Part shown: piece by piece, positions 12,369 to 23,400 of the stretch
Numbering within the stretch: position 1 is the first letter of the stretch
Layout: each line of letters starts with the position of its first letter
NCBI GenBank assembly: GCA_030248135.1
Contig: JASANC010005440.1
Span: 289,857 to 353,856, forward strand
DNA length: 64,000 nt
Reading direction: 5' to 3'
Source: Theristus sp. LFF4_11
Taxonomy: Eukaryota > Nematoda > Chromadorea > Monhysterida > Xyalidae
The notes under the pieces: generated by a model
Seen by the model: only the letters and a program-made list of their open reading frames with translations
What the model was told of the DNA's origin: nothing
Databases searched by the model: none
Position numbers and translations under genes: made by a program

Positions 12369-13446
12369 TTAAGTGCCGATAAGTTCAACTGAAGTACCTA
12401 GTGTGATTTGGCAAAGAGACGGTAGGTTCGTGGTGCACTCCGACAGTCTTAGACGAAAACCTCTCCCAGTTGTTCGTGGTTGCACCCCTTGGCAGTCAAC
12501 ATTGCTCGCTGTGTCTTCCTCAGCCCCAATCCACAGGTCATCTTTGGAATAGTCCTGAAAAACATGGAAACGATGGCTTGAGAAACTTTTACTGACGGCC
12601 GTCTGTTTTCTGGGGTGTCAAACAGTTCTTCATCAAAGCACACACTCACCTTGAGCTTGCCAGCCACCACCTCCTCCAGCGTCTCGTCGTTGTTCACAGT
12701 GACTTTCTCCGCCTCCTTTCGCGCGAACAAACGACCTTTCTTTCCATCACTCCCGTGGAGACTTTTTTCGCAATAGGCTTTCGCCAGTTCCCATTTCATC
12801 TTGCGGCCCACCTTGTAGAAGCACAGTGTTTCGCCCGTATCAAGCTGAATAAAAAAGCTCCAAAATTGAAATATGCGCTGAAAAAGCTGAGTGTTTATTT
12901 TCCTTTGTTTACCAGCTGTTGTAATTCTGCTTAGACACTTTCGCCTCAACAAATTACTTGAGAAAATGTTGAGCCAAAAAGCTCAAACAATGTGTTGAGT
13001 AATTTGTTGAGCAGAGCAGGCGTTATTCTCGGTGTCATATTCAAAGTCGTCGTGGAGTTCTTAATCCTACCCCCAAATCTTAATCCCAGGCCAAGCCATT
13101 TTGACAACGTTTTAAAGAGTCAGTTCGCATTCTTTTTTCTTGTGTTACAGTGAGGGCGGAACAACCGTCCTCATATTTTAAAAAAATGTGAGTCCGCACA
13201 CCAATCAATCAAAGTGTGCTGTGTTTTCTCAATGTCCTTGCCTCGTGATGATGAACTGTCTTGATGTTGTTCGCTTCATCAGACGCCACCGCGCTCTGGC
13301 ACATGTCTCGCTCTGTGGAACAAAGGTTCTTGAAATACGGAGACCTCCCACAAGAATTATGAAAAAAGTGCAGCGAGTTTACCTGTCGCTCCACAAGACG
13401 CCTGTGGCACGAAGGCAATGAACATCAACCAAATCAACCACATCAT
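12369..13446 (-). CDS. Secreted C-type lectin-like protein, copy 3, diverged (4 exons, 171 aa)
   Basis: Model: complement(join(12369..12554,12650..12844,13242..13312,13383..13446)), 516 nt. Exon phases and the 71-nt exon 2 are identical to copies 1 and 2 but the sequence has diverged. Signal peptide MMWLIWLMFIAFVPQ; exon 2 includes ERDMCQSAVASDE; exon 3 GETLCFYKVGRKMKWELAK then AYCEKS; exon 4 DDLWIGAEED, a Cys in VDCQGV, and SECTTNLPSLCQ, ending like the others with ITLG. The WIG strand is better preserved here than in copies 1 and 2, which confirms the lectin fold. Intron 2 appears to start with GC (GAG|GCAAGG) where the paralogs have GT; exon length and alignment both require it. No EPN/QPD sugar motif is seen. 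Confidence 0.86.
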
Positions 13447-15063
13447 GCAATAACAGCAGCTGCTCTTGTGTTGGTTGAGAAAAAAGCTAGCTGAATGGGT
13501 TTTTGTGGTTGGATGATGATTTTTTAACGATGTTGTTGTTTCGTTTGTTGGGGATGGTGGTGGTGGAAGATGTGATCCGATATGTAATGAAAGTAAATGT
13601 GAAAAACGCAGGTAATGAACAGTTGCAGTCCATTCTTCTTCCATTATGTACCACAGTTAATGATTGGTATCACCAATTATTATTTCTTTAATTAATGATT
13701 CAATGATCATAACCAATTGCAGACACACGAAGCTAACGTTTCCCTACATTTAGAAGCTAAGCGGATGTGATAAAATTGAATCGCTAAATAACCAGTAAAT
13801 TATTTTGAAGCATATATCTGACTGATCGTCCCATCACTCCACCCAATAGCGGAAATGAAATTGATGGGCCGTAGGGTGTTGCAAAACAAACAGTTAATGA
13901 TCGGCATTTTTTCTGTGAAGATTACACTGCTTATTGTTGCCAGAAGTAGTGGGGTCATTTTTTGGTTTCCTCTCGCCAACCGTTCAACCAGATATTTTGT
14001 TGAATCCCCACGCCCCTTCTCTCCCTCCATCACCCATAAGTGCTGGTCTCCGTGACAAAACGCTTTGACCACGAAAAACTCGTGAGTGAATTACAATCTG
14101 CAATACGGCCTTTACCGTGGATGAATTGTGCGACACAGTCGCCTTTGATTGGAGCCGGTGAAGGTCAGGGACGGTATGGTTAGAGCCATTGAAGTTATTT
14201 GCGATTCACGTGCTAGGGCTATTCCAACGCTGCGATTCGACTAAAATCTGACCATCTGAAACAGTTTCATAAAACGATTTTGCCAGGTGTACTGTATATG
14301 CATGCCGCGGTTTCCCCTATTTGGCTCGTCGGGTCGGTGCGAGTTGCGACGGACACCAGGTAAACCTGCCACAAAAGTACGTGCGAGTCTTTCTTGAAAC
14401 GGCCCTGGAATAGCTCCAGCTTGAAAATCGCAATAAGGGGGAATAGGCAAGCATTAGCTTTTTTTTTGCGTTCACCCATAGGACGGGAGTGTGGTGGACG
14501 TGGAACTGAGAGGTTGCCAACGAATCGAGGGAATTGGTGTTTCAGAAAAATTTTTATGATTCATTTGTTGCCCTCACGCGGCGAGGGATTTTGTTCAAGA
14601 TGGGACGGTTCGGCAGTTATTCATGGTATGCAAAGCACTACCAAAAGTACTTTCTGATTATTTTCAATTTCCCATGGTAAGAAAAAACTTTACTTGTGAT
14701 TAGAACAAACTGGTCTGCTACTCGATGCACGCATGAAACAGTTTCATGCATGGAACACAGAAAAATTATTTAGAACGAGAAACACGAGCTGGGTTTGGAT
14801 CCACATGCTGCAAAAGGTAAGTCCAAATTGACGTCGGGGAATAATTTTCATAAAAGTTTTTTCCAATTTTAAGGGCTAAAACAGCCTTAATAAGTTTTAA
14901 AAATGCAATATTCGAACTCAGCGCGTCATCGCGGTTCGAATGCACCTATTTTTGTTGACCACAAGATTTTCCTCCGGCATTTTGATTTTTTTAAATTATA
15001 ATTAAATTAATAATAAAAAATCTACTTTTTTGAACCATAGACCGGATTCATCGGAAGGCATGC
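13447..15063. other. Intergenic, no gene recognised
   Basis: Several short open frames occur but none has homology I recognise or a consistent splice chain. It includes the likely promoter side of lectin copy 3 (just above 13446). A short tract near 14320-14360 (ctcgtcgggtcggtgcgag, cgacggacaccag) resembles one at 43749-43773 inside the Mondo gene, so it is probably a dispersed repeat. Confidence 0.55.
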
Positions 15064-17764
15064 GGTCGATCAGTAGCGAAAGCGGGACCTCGGGTGAGGG
15101 GGGGTGTTTGCCTAATTTCAGAGGGGGGGGGTCAGGTGCCTTCTCGGTGAGGGGGGTGCACGGGCAGCAAATTTTCCGGAGGGGGGGGGGTGCACTGGCA
15201 GAAAAATTTCGTGAGGGGGGGGGTGCACGGGATCGCACGGGTAATACCAAATTTTTGCCTTAGAAAAACAGAAATTCTTGTAAAATACAGAATATTTTGT
15301 GCAAACAAGCTGCTTGTTTGGTCAGAAACAACAAAATCTATGCAGGGACAGACACAAACGTCAAGAAAAATGCAAAAATTACGGTATTTTTGGAAAAAAT
15401 TGAGATGAGATTGACCACCTTGAGGGGGGGGGGTGCGATCCCGTGTTTTCTCGCGGAGGGGGGGGAGGGAGTCTAGTACCCGTGTCGAGGTCAAGGGGGG
15501 GAGGGGGTACACGGGTATCTTCCCGTGCACGGGCAGGATTTGCGGCGGAGGGGGGGGCCACCCCCCCACCCCCCCGCACTTTCGCTACTGCGGTAGATCC
15601 GGTACCGGTCGATCCGGTACGGTCGATCCGGTACCGGTCGATCCGGTACCGGTCGATCCGGTACCTGGCAATTTTCTAGGGCGGTCGATCCGGTACCGGT
15701 CGATCCGGTACTCGGTCGATCCGGTACCAATTGAAATTTTCAGCTGTTTTAGCATTCAATTCAATTTGTTTCTGATTTGTTTTCCATTTTTCTTCGGCCT
15801 TTAACAAAACCACGGAGGCAACACGGAACACGGAGGCTGCACGCTTGACAAAACCACGGAGGCAACACGGAGGCTGCGTGCAGCTAAAGTGACCCATATT
15901 TTATATGCACACAACACGCTGCGCACCTTTAACAAAACCACGGAACACGGAGGCACGCGGATTTGGGGAGATTTGGGGACAGGACAAATCCGTCTCCCTC
16001 CAAAAAAATTTATGTTTTTGTTAAATAAACAAATAAATAAATAAAGGCGCAACAAAGCAAAGCTAAATGTCAAAACTAGACTTCAAGGATTACGGTAGCT
16101 CTCCAACGGGTCTCGACACGATTTTTAAAAACGTCCCTGATTGCCAGCAAAAGCTACTCTATTGGTGGACACCATTCATATGATTGCAACAAACAGTCTT
16201 ATGTTTGAAGTTCGGGCACACGGGTTACGGTAGCGGTAGTTTTGGGCCTTGACACGAAGTTGCTGAAAACTACTTTGTTTTTTGCGAATAACAGTTGAAA
16301 CCATTTAGAAACATGCCGCATTATCAAAGAACGACAAAAATCGGATTTTAAGGAGTACGGTAACTCTGCTGTGAGTCTCGACACGATTTTTTAAAAACGT
16401 CCTTTTATTGCCAAGAACAGTTACTAGAATGGTGGATATCGTTCACATGATTGCATGAAACAGTCATATGTCTGAAGTAAGGCCCCACGGGTTACGGTAG
16501 CTGTAGTTCGGTCTTGACACGAAGTTGCTGAAAACTACTTTGTTTCTTGTGAATAACAGTTGTTTCTTGCAATCATGTGAACGGTGTTCATCAATATAGT
16601 ATTTTCCTGGCAATAAAAGGCAGTTTAAAAAAATCGCGTCGAGACCCACACAGCAGACTTACCGTATTCTTTGAACTCAAGTTTTGACATTCTGTGAAAA
16701 CGCTGCGTGTTTCTAATTGGTTTCAACTGTTATTCGCAAGAAACAAAGTTGTTTTCAACATCATCGTGTCAAGACCCAAAACTACCGCTACCGTAACCCG
16801 TGTGCCCGAACTTCAAACAGAAGACTGTTTGTTGCAATCATATGAACGGTGTCCACCAATAGAGTAGCTTTTGCTGGCAATCAGGGACGTTTTTAAAAAA
16901 TCGTGTCGAGACCCATTGGAGACCTACCGTAATCCTTGACGTCTAGTTTTGACATTTAGCTTTGCTTTGCTTTATTGCGCCTTTATTTATTTATTTATTT
17001 GACAAAAACATAAAAAATTTTTGGACGGGGACGGATTTGTCCTGTCCCCAAATCTCCCCAAATCCGCGTGCCTCCGTGTTCCGTGGTTTTGTTAAAGGTG
17101 CGCAGCGTGTTGTGTGCATATAAAATATGGGTCACTTTAGCTGCACGCAGCCTCCGTGTTGCCTCCGTGGTTTTGTTAAGCGTGCAGCCTCCGTGTTCCG
17201 TGTTGCCTCCGTGGTTTTGTTAAAGGCCTTTTTCTTCGTTTCTCTCATTTTATCTGATGTCTGAAACATTTTACCGCAGGTTTTTTCGCGGGAAATATGA
17301 AAATAAAAACAACAGACATTTTTCCTCAACTCCAAAAGAGAACCGAATCAGTCTTCATATTTTTATTTTGTTCTCCTTTTCTTGCTGAGCTGGTAATTTT
17401 GCAAATTTTCACCGTCTTGGAGCTTTATTCTTCTGGAAAATAGTTCAGAAAATAAAAAAAAACATATGGTACACTTGTTTTGCTTTTTTCAGAATCAGAT
17501 TACGATTACCAAAACCAACAAAGTGTCGCAAGTCGTCGTCGTCCAACAATCGTGTTCGGTTTCACGTCTTTCCGTGCTGCATAAATGTTTCGCAATCACC
17601 GAAAGCAAAGAAAAATCGAAAACACAACGAATTGAACGCTAAAAACCCGTAAAACAGCTGAAAATTTCAATTGGTACCGGATCGACCGAGTACCGGATCG
17701 ACCGGTACCGGATCGACCGCCCAGAAAATTGCCAGGTACCGGATCGACCGGTACCGGATCGACC
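15064..17764. mobile_element. Large palindromic (foldback) element, 2.7 kb including an insertion
   Basis: The two ends are inverted copies built from repeats of GGTCGATCCGGTACC. Inside, arms pair in order: the aaaaccacggaggcaacacgg repeats near 15800-15960 with their complements at 17040-17230, and the ttacggtag / ctcgacacgattttt segments near 16090-16520 with 16560-16950, converging at about 16550. The right arm has about 330 bp extra (17235-17640). No transposase ORF is seen. A smaller element (15071-15590) has inserted next to the left end. No clean TSD could be found for the whole palindrome. Confidence 0.75.
15071..15590. mobile_element. hAT-like MITE, CAGTAGCGAAAG ends, 520 bp, G-tract rich
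   Basis: It starts CAGTAGCGAAAG and ends CTTTCGCTACTG, flanked by cggtcgat (15063-15070) and cggtagat (15591-15598), an 8-bp TSD with one mismatch. Eight-base duplications and CAG...CTG ends are typical of the hAT superfamily. The interior is runs of 7-10 G separated by short words (tgcacggg, ctcgggtgag); the apparent long proline- or glycine-rich ORFs across it are products of these runs. The same family recurs at 17782-20399. Confidence 0.82.
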
Positions 17765-17825
17765 TACAGCCTCACCGGAACCAGTAGCGAAAGTGCGGGG
17801 GGGGGGGTGGGGGGGGGGGTCCACC

Positions 17826-18870
17826 TAGGGTTAGGGGAAAAAAAATCCGAATTTTTTTTTTAAATTAAAAAAAAAATTTAAAAAAAAAAAAAAAAATTTT
17901 TACAAGTTAGGTTTGTTCGAAGCGTCTCGTCGAGCTGAGTTCATCTAGACTATTTTCAGAACGATCCGGAAAACTATAAGAGCGAAAATCGTGTTTTATT
18001 GAAATTATGTCCATTTCATAGAGGGAAAGTTGCATTTTCAACAGTAAAACAGGACAATTTTCGACGTGTACTTGAATATTGAACCGTTCTTAGTTGTTCC
18101 TCTTTAGAAAATTACCAAAATTTGACTGTGTTCAAAAATTCCTGTTTGCTGTAGCTAAGTCGGCAACCCCTGTCGACCCGGTCGCCCCCCCCCCCCCCCC
18201 AAGACACTTACTTTCAGGTTCAACCAGCTATGCTATCTGCCACATGGCGAGAGCCCACTCTTCAAATCATCGTATCGAAAACACGTACCATGATTTCGCG
18301 ATCACGTTGCGGGCAACTGACAGACGCAAGTTTAACACGTTAGTTTAGCTCAGCACGCAAGTTTTAACATGTGGCCATGTTATCGGGTATCTGAAAAACG
18401 GTCGTGTGATGTGGTATTAACCAACATCTCCGCTCCAATTGTTTGACAATATATCGCACAACTCCATTGTAGACCTATAACATACGCCAATCAACAAAAT
18501 ATCATGTTCATCTCATGGCCTACCACCGACTGAAAAAACATGTTCTAAGTTGCTAGAAAACGATTTCTGAAACGATATTTCAATTCAGTTAAGTCATTTC
18601 AACGCTAAAAATTGACTCTAGAAGTCATCCAAATCGAAAAACATGGAGTACGTCGGTCAAAATGACCAAATAATGACATGTAGCACACAAAGAAGTTGGG
18701 AAGAAAATTTGGTTTGAACTTTCAAAAAATTATGCCATAAATCGAATTTTCAGAGCAAAGTAGAAGAAAAATTTTTCAATTTTTTTTAAGTTTGAAAAAA
18801 AATCCAAATTTAAAAAAAAAACGAAAAAAAAAATAAAATAAATTTTTTTTTTTCAAAGCCCCTAACCCTA
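17826..18870. mobile_element. hAT-like MITE family A, copy 1 (1.05 kb)
   Basis: Terminal repeats are TAGGGTTAGGGG and CCCCTAACCCTA, with TSD ggtccacc at 17818-17825 and 18871-18878. Inside the ends are long A/T-run inverted arms, then a unique middle with ttcgaagcgtctcgtcgagc and a C-run. Two other copies (25078 and 29350) are nearly identical across the full length, so the family moved recently. There is no ORF of note. The ends contain the telomere word TTAGGG by chance of the repeat; this is not a telomere. Confidence 0.93.
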
Positions 18871-19299
18871 GGTCCACCAGTAGCGAAAGTGCGGGGGGGG
18901 GGGGGGGGGGTTTTCCACCCCCTCAGCCGAAAATCCTGCCCGTGCACGGGCAGATACCCGTGTACCCCCCCCCTCCACCCCTTTACCTCGACACGGGTAC
19001 TAGACTCCCCCCCCACCCCCCTCCGCGAGAAAACACGGGATCGCACCCCCCCCGGCCCCCCCTCACGGTGGTCAATCTCTTCTCAATTTTTTCCAAAAAT
19101 ACCGTAATTTTTGCATTTTTCTTGACGTTTGTGTCTGTCCCTGCATATATTTTGTTGTTTCTGACCAAACAAGCAGCTTGTTTGCACAAAATATTCTGTA
19201 TTTTACAAGAATTTCTGTGTTTTTCTAAGGCAAAAATTTGGTATTACCCGTGCGATCCCGTGCACCCCCCCCCTCACGAAATTTTTCTGCCAGTGCACC

Positions 19300-20031
19300 T
19301 AGGGTTGTTAAACAAAAATGAAAATTTTTTAAAAAAAAAAAGTGATTAAAAAAAAACAAAAATGCCGATTTTTTTTTTTAAAAAAAAATTCGAAAAATTT
19401 TCCTCTAATATGCTCTGAAAACCTCAATTTTGGCACAATTTTTCGAAAGTTCAACAAAAATTTTCTTTGATTATACCTCGTAAAACCTTTAGCAGTCGAT
19501 TTTGGACCGTTTTACCGACTGATTTTAGGCTTCGACAACATCTGCGATGAAGTTTTTGAGCGTCCCAAAGCTTAGCCTACCATTTCCGATGCAGATAAGG
19601 TGACGATTAGCCTCGCAGAGCGTCCGATTGTGCTCGCTGCACCGTTTGCAAGCGCTACGTTGTCTGGTTGCTGCTTCGTGTCGTGTCGTCGCGAAACCAT
19701 CAGAAGAATTGATCGAATTTCAAGGCGGTATGTTTGTCTTCACTTCAGCATTAGCTTAGCTGGGGACAATTAGTGACGTTTTGGAGGTCAAAACACAAGA
19801 AGAGGCATGGTGACGGTTTGGAAAAGGGGTAATTGAGGTCACCAAAACAAAATCTGCAAAGTTCCGCCATACGGGTGTCATTCGGGAGGCGCTTGCATAT
19901 CATATGTGGTTCTTCGGACTCCCTGATTGATTTAGCACAACTTTGATTTTTGAAATTTTTTTTTAAAAAAAAAATTTTTTTTTTTAAAAAAAAAACAAAA
20001 ATGACGATTTTTGTTTTTTTTAACAACCCTA
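19300..20031. mobile_element. hAT-like MITE family B, copy 1 (732 bp)
   Basis: The ends are TAGGGTTGTTAAA and its complement TTTAACAACCCTA, with exact TSD agtgcacc at 19292-19299 and 20032-20039. A/T-run arms flank a middle with cgtcccaaagcttagcctac. A minus-strand open frame with ELCRFCFGDLNYPFSK and a Cys-containing C-terminus (DLQNVTNCPQLS) is kept in both family copies (the other is 57986-58723). It may be a relic of a transposase zinc-binding domain or simply conserved because the copies are young. Confidence 0.92.
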
Positions 20032-20457
20032 AGTGCACCCCCCCTCAGGAAAATTTGCTGCCCGTGCACCCCCCCCCTCACCGAGAAGGCACCTGACCCC
20101 CCCCCCTCTAAAATTAGGCAAACACCCCCCCCCTCACCCGAGGTCCCGCTTTCGCTACTGGGGTCCACCCCCCCTCAGCCGAAAATCCTGCCCGTGCACG
20201 GGCAGATACCCGTGTACCCCCCTCCCCCCCTTTACCTCGACACGGGTACTAGACTCCCCCCACCCCCCTCCGCGAGAAAACACGGGATCGCACCCCCCCC
20301 TCACGGTTGTCAATCTAATCTAAATTTTTTCCAAAAATACCCCCCCTAGGCAAAATAGGCAAACACCCCCCCTCACCCGAGGTCCCGCTTTCGCTACTGA
20401 CCGGAACTGCAAAATGCAGATACAACTGTTTTAATAATCATGCAGCAACGTTGACAA

Positions 20458-23400
20458 ATGACGACGTCAGATTCTTCAAACGTGACAAAAACCAACGTCG
20501 ACGACGACGACAAAAATGAAACCACCACCGAAGGCGATGGAGAAGCAGAATTTGTCATCGAAAAAGTACTCCAGAAGAAACAGAACAGTGACGGCGTTGT
20601 GGAGTATTTTGTGAAATGGCAGGATTATCCGGAGTGAGCCACGGTTGTTCTAGGAGGACACAAACCGGAATTTTTTAAAATTTGTTTTTTAATGAAGGAC
20701 AAAAATTTGCGAATTTGCGAAAATGAAGGACAAAACACGGGTATTTTGTCTGAGTTAAGCGAAGAAATTCACACAAATTTCGCAATTGTCGCCTCCGTGG
20801 CTCGGTGGTTAGCACGTTCGCCTTCAACTCAGAAGGTGACGGGTTCGATCCCCCACGGAGGATGACAAACTGCCGCCAGTGTAGCTCTCTACTCTAATAA
20901 CTACACTGGTTTTCAACTAAAGCTTTCGGATTCGCTGCCCTGCGGGGATATAGCGACCGCAGGCCACCGAAACCGAAATCGGGCTAAGATCACTGGTGCC
21001 CCCAGGACAGAGCGGGGCTTAGAGGCTGTCCCCCTCACGTGGCGAGGGTATTGGTTCTACGGGATGGTGAGCCGTCCGTTCCCCAATCCCACCGGAGTTT
21101 GGTACCTTCGGGTTTCCGGAAGCGGTGGGGGGCGTGCTTCAAATATTAAAAAAAAAAATTTCTTACAAGTTTTCACTGTAAAACTGAACTGTTTATTGGC
21201 TTCGAAGCCAAAAAAAGTCAAACACATTCAACAATACATGGTGTTTAAGCTCGTCAGTCACCACTGCACTGTTACCGTTGTACTGCGAAAAAAAAGACCA
21301 TGAAAACTCGTAGTTTTGTTTTGCCAGAAGCGACAACACGTGGGAGCCGCTTGAAAATCTGACCGACTGCGCTCATCTGCTCGAGCAGTTCGAGCGAGAA
21401 GAAGAAGAAAGAAAACGGAAGGAGCAACTTCAGAAAAAACTGGTGTCGCGGCGGGCACGGAAAACGTTGCCGAGTCCTGTTGCCGCTTCTACCGAATCGA
21501 AAACGTCGGATAGCCCGGTGAGAATGGGCTTTTCTTTTTGATATCTAGAATTTTCTTCTTGTATAGTTCGGCGGTCCCAAAACGCGACGAGCTGTGCCGG
21601 TGGCGGAGGTAGCACATGTAAGCTAGGTTAGCTATGCTATTTTTCTAAGGGGGGCGGGGCCAGTTAACACCGTTTGCAAATAAGAGTGGGGGGGGGTCTA
21701 GCGCTACATGGGAAAGTTTTTAAACCAAGGGTGCAGGGACATTCTACTAATCAAGGCGCTTCAGGTTTACCCCCTGAGTACCCCCTGATTATGCCTATAA
21801 AGGTCGTTTTTAGGGTGCGGAAGTTAAAAAACCCTCGATTTTTTGCGATTTTTCGCAAAGTGTACCTTTTTAGCCCTACCGTATCTCGTTGTTGCACAGT
21901 TTCTGGAACCTCACACAGTATTCACGTGAAAGATCTTGCGGAGTTCTTTAAGGCCCTGTATCAATGAGCCCTTGCAAGGGGGGTCCCTGAGGCGCTACGA
22001 CGCTAGTTAAAATTACTTTTTTTGAAAAATTATGTCATTTTTTTAAAACATTTTTTAAAACATTTTTAAAACACAAATTTTTGATTTTCATTTTTGGTTC
22101 TACAGGAGGGTTTTCGGGGTCGCTGAATTCGAATCTGACTTTAGATTTTTGCCCCGAGCATTTTTTTGGTCAAAAATTGGGCAAAAACACATTTTTTGCG
22201 TTTTCAGTGTTTTTTGTTTTAACGTGTTAATTTTATGCGTGGATTTCATTTAAAAAAAACTATTTTCTGATAGCTTTACAACCGTTGTACTTGAATCAGT
22301 TTTTATATCTTGCAACTGACCGCTTGCTCACCCAAAAAAATGGGTAAAATGTTGATTTTTTTGCTTTTTTCATATGTTTTCGTTTCACAGTGAAAAAATC
22401 AGTTCAGAAACAACTTTTAATTTTAATTTTTAACTCTCCAAAAAGTTTTCAAAATCTCTCAATACGAATCTGATTTTAGATTTGGGCACCGGACATTTTT
22501 TTCCCAAAAATTGGGCAAAAACACTTTTTTTCGCGTTTTTCAGAGGTTTTTTGTTTTAATTTGTAATTGTAAGTGTGGATTTTTATTTAAAAATTGTTTT
22601 CTAATAGCTTTACAACTGCTGTACTTGAATATGTTATTATATTTTGTAACGGACCATTTTCTCACCCAAAAATGGGTAAAACATGGATTTTTTGCCGTTT
22701 TCAGACGTTTTCGTTTCATAGTAATGAATAAGTTTGAAAATAATTTTTAAAACCCCTTCCTAGAAGTTCCCAAATGCGCCGAATCCATATCTGTAAGCAA
22801 ATTTTACAACTGACCCATTATTAACTCTTATTAATGGGTAAAAATCTACACTGTAGTCTTTCTGTAGACGTTTTCCTTTTTTGTGTTTGAACCAGACTTG
22901 TTAATTGATGTTAATTTGTCCTCGAAAGTTTTTTACGCCGCTGAAGTTGAATTTGTTTTTGGTTTCTTAAAACGGGTGCTTTTTTACCCCAATTTTACCT
23001 AATTGGGTAAAAACTGTCACTTTCAGCTTTTTGTTTGAAACGTACATTATGAATGGTTTTGCGTTTCTTTGATGCTTGAGAGTGATGAATTCAAGTCTGC
23101 TGTCATGCACCGAGACTAGTGTTTTAACCCAAAAGGGTAAATACTTATGCACTTGCGTTATTTCAGGTCTTTTTGCCTTTTGTGAGAAACAAGCTTGTAA
23201 AGGTTGAAAGGTTCTGTATTCCAGCTAGTTAGTGTATTTAATTTTCATTAGTCTTTTATTTTCTGAAGCTCTCAAGTTTTTTCTCAAGACTGACAGACTG
23301 ACATGTACCCATACCGAATATACATTTACCCTTATATTTTGCCCCACTTTTTACCCTTTTGGGTTAAAATACTAGTCTCGGTGCATGACAGCAGACTTGA

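Larger units (their letters stand above)
17782..20399. mobile_element. hAT-like element, same family, carrying two nested insertions
   Basis: It begins CAGTAGCGAAAG at 17782 and ends CTTTCGCTACTG at 20399, with an exact 8-bp TSD accggaac at 17774-17781 and 20400-20407. Two other elements sit inside it (17826-18870 and 19300-20031), each with its own exact 8-bp TSD. The last 240 bp (20161-20399) repeats the internal C-run words and right end, so the element also has a partial internal duplication. The right TSD lies 50 bp before the start codon of the chromodomain gene. Confidence 0.85.

Noticed and set aside
15002..15804. Long Pro-, Gly- or Arg-rich open frames across 15.0-15.8 kb and 18.8-20.3 kb
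   Set aside because: They are read through G- or C-runs of hAT-like MITEs on both strands and in several frames; low complexity, not genes.
17826..17840. Interstitial telomere repeat (TTAGGG)
   Set aside because: Only one unit is present and it is the terminal inverted repeat of a MITE with exact 8-bp duplications.
20791..20862. Functional tRNA gene
   Set aside because: The T-stem and anticodon arm do not pair well and the sequence continues into a SINE body and A-tail.
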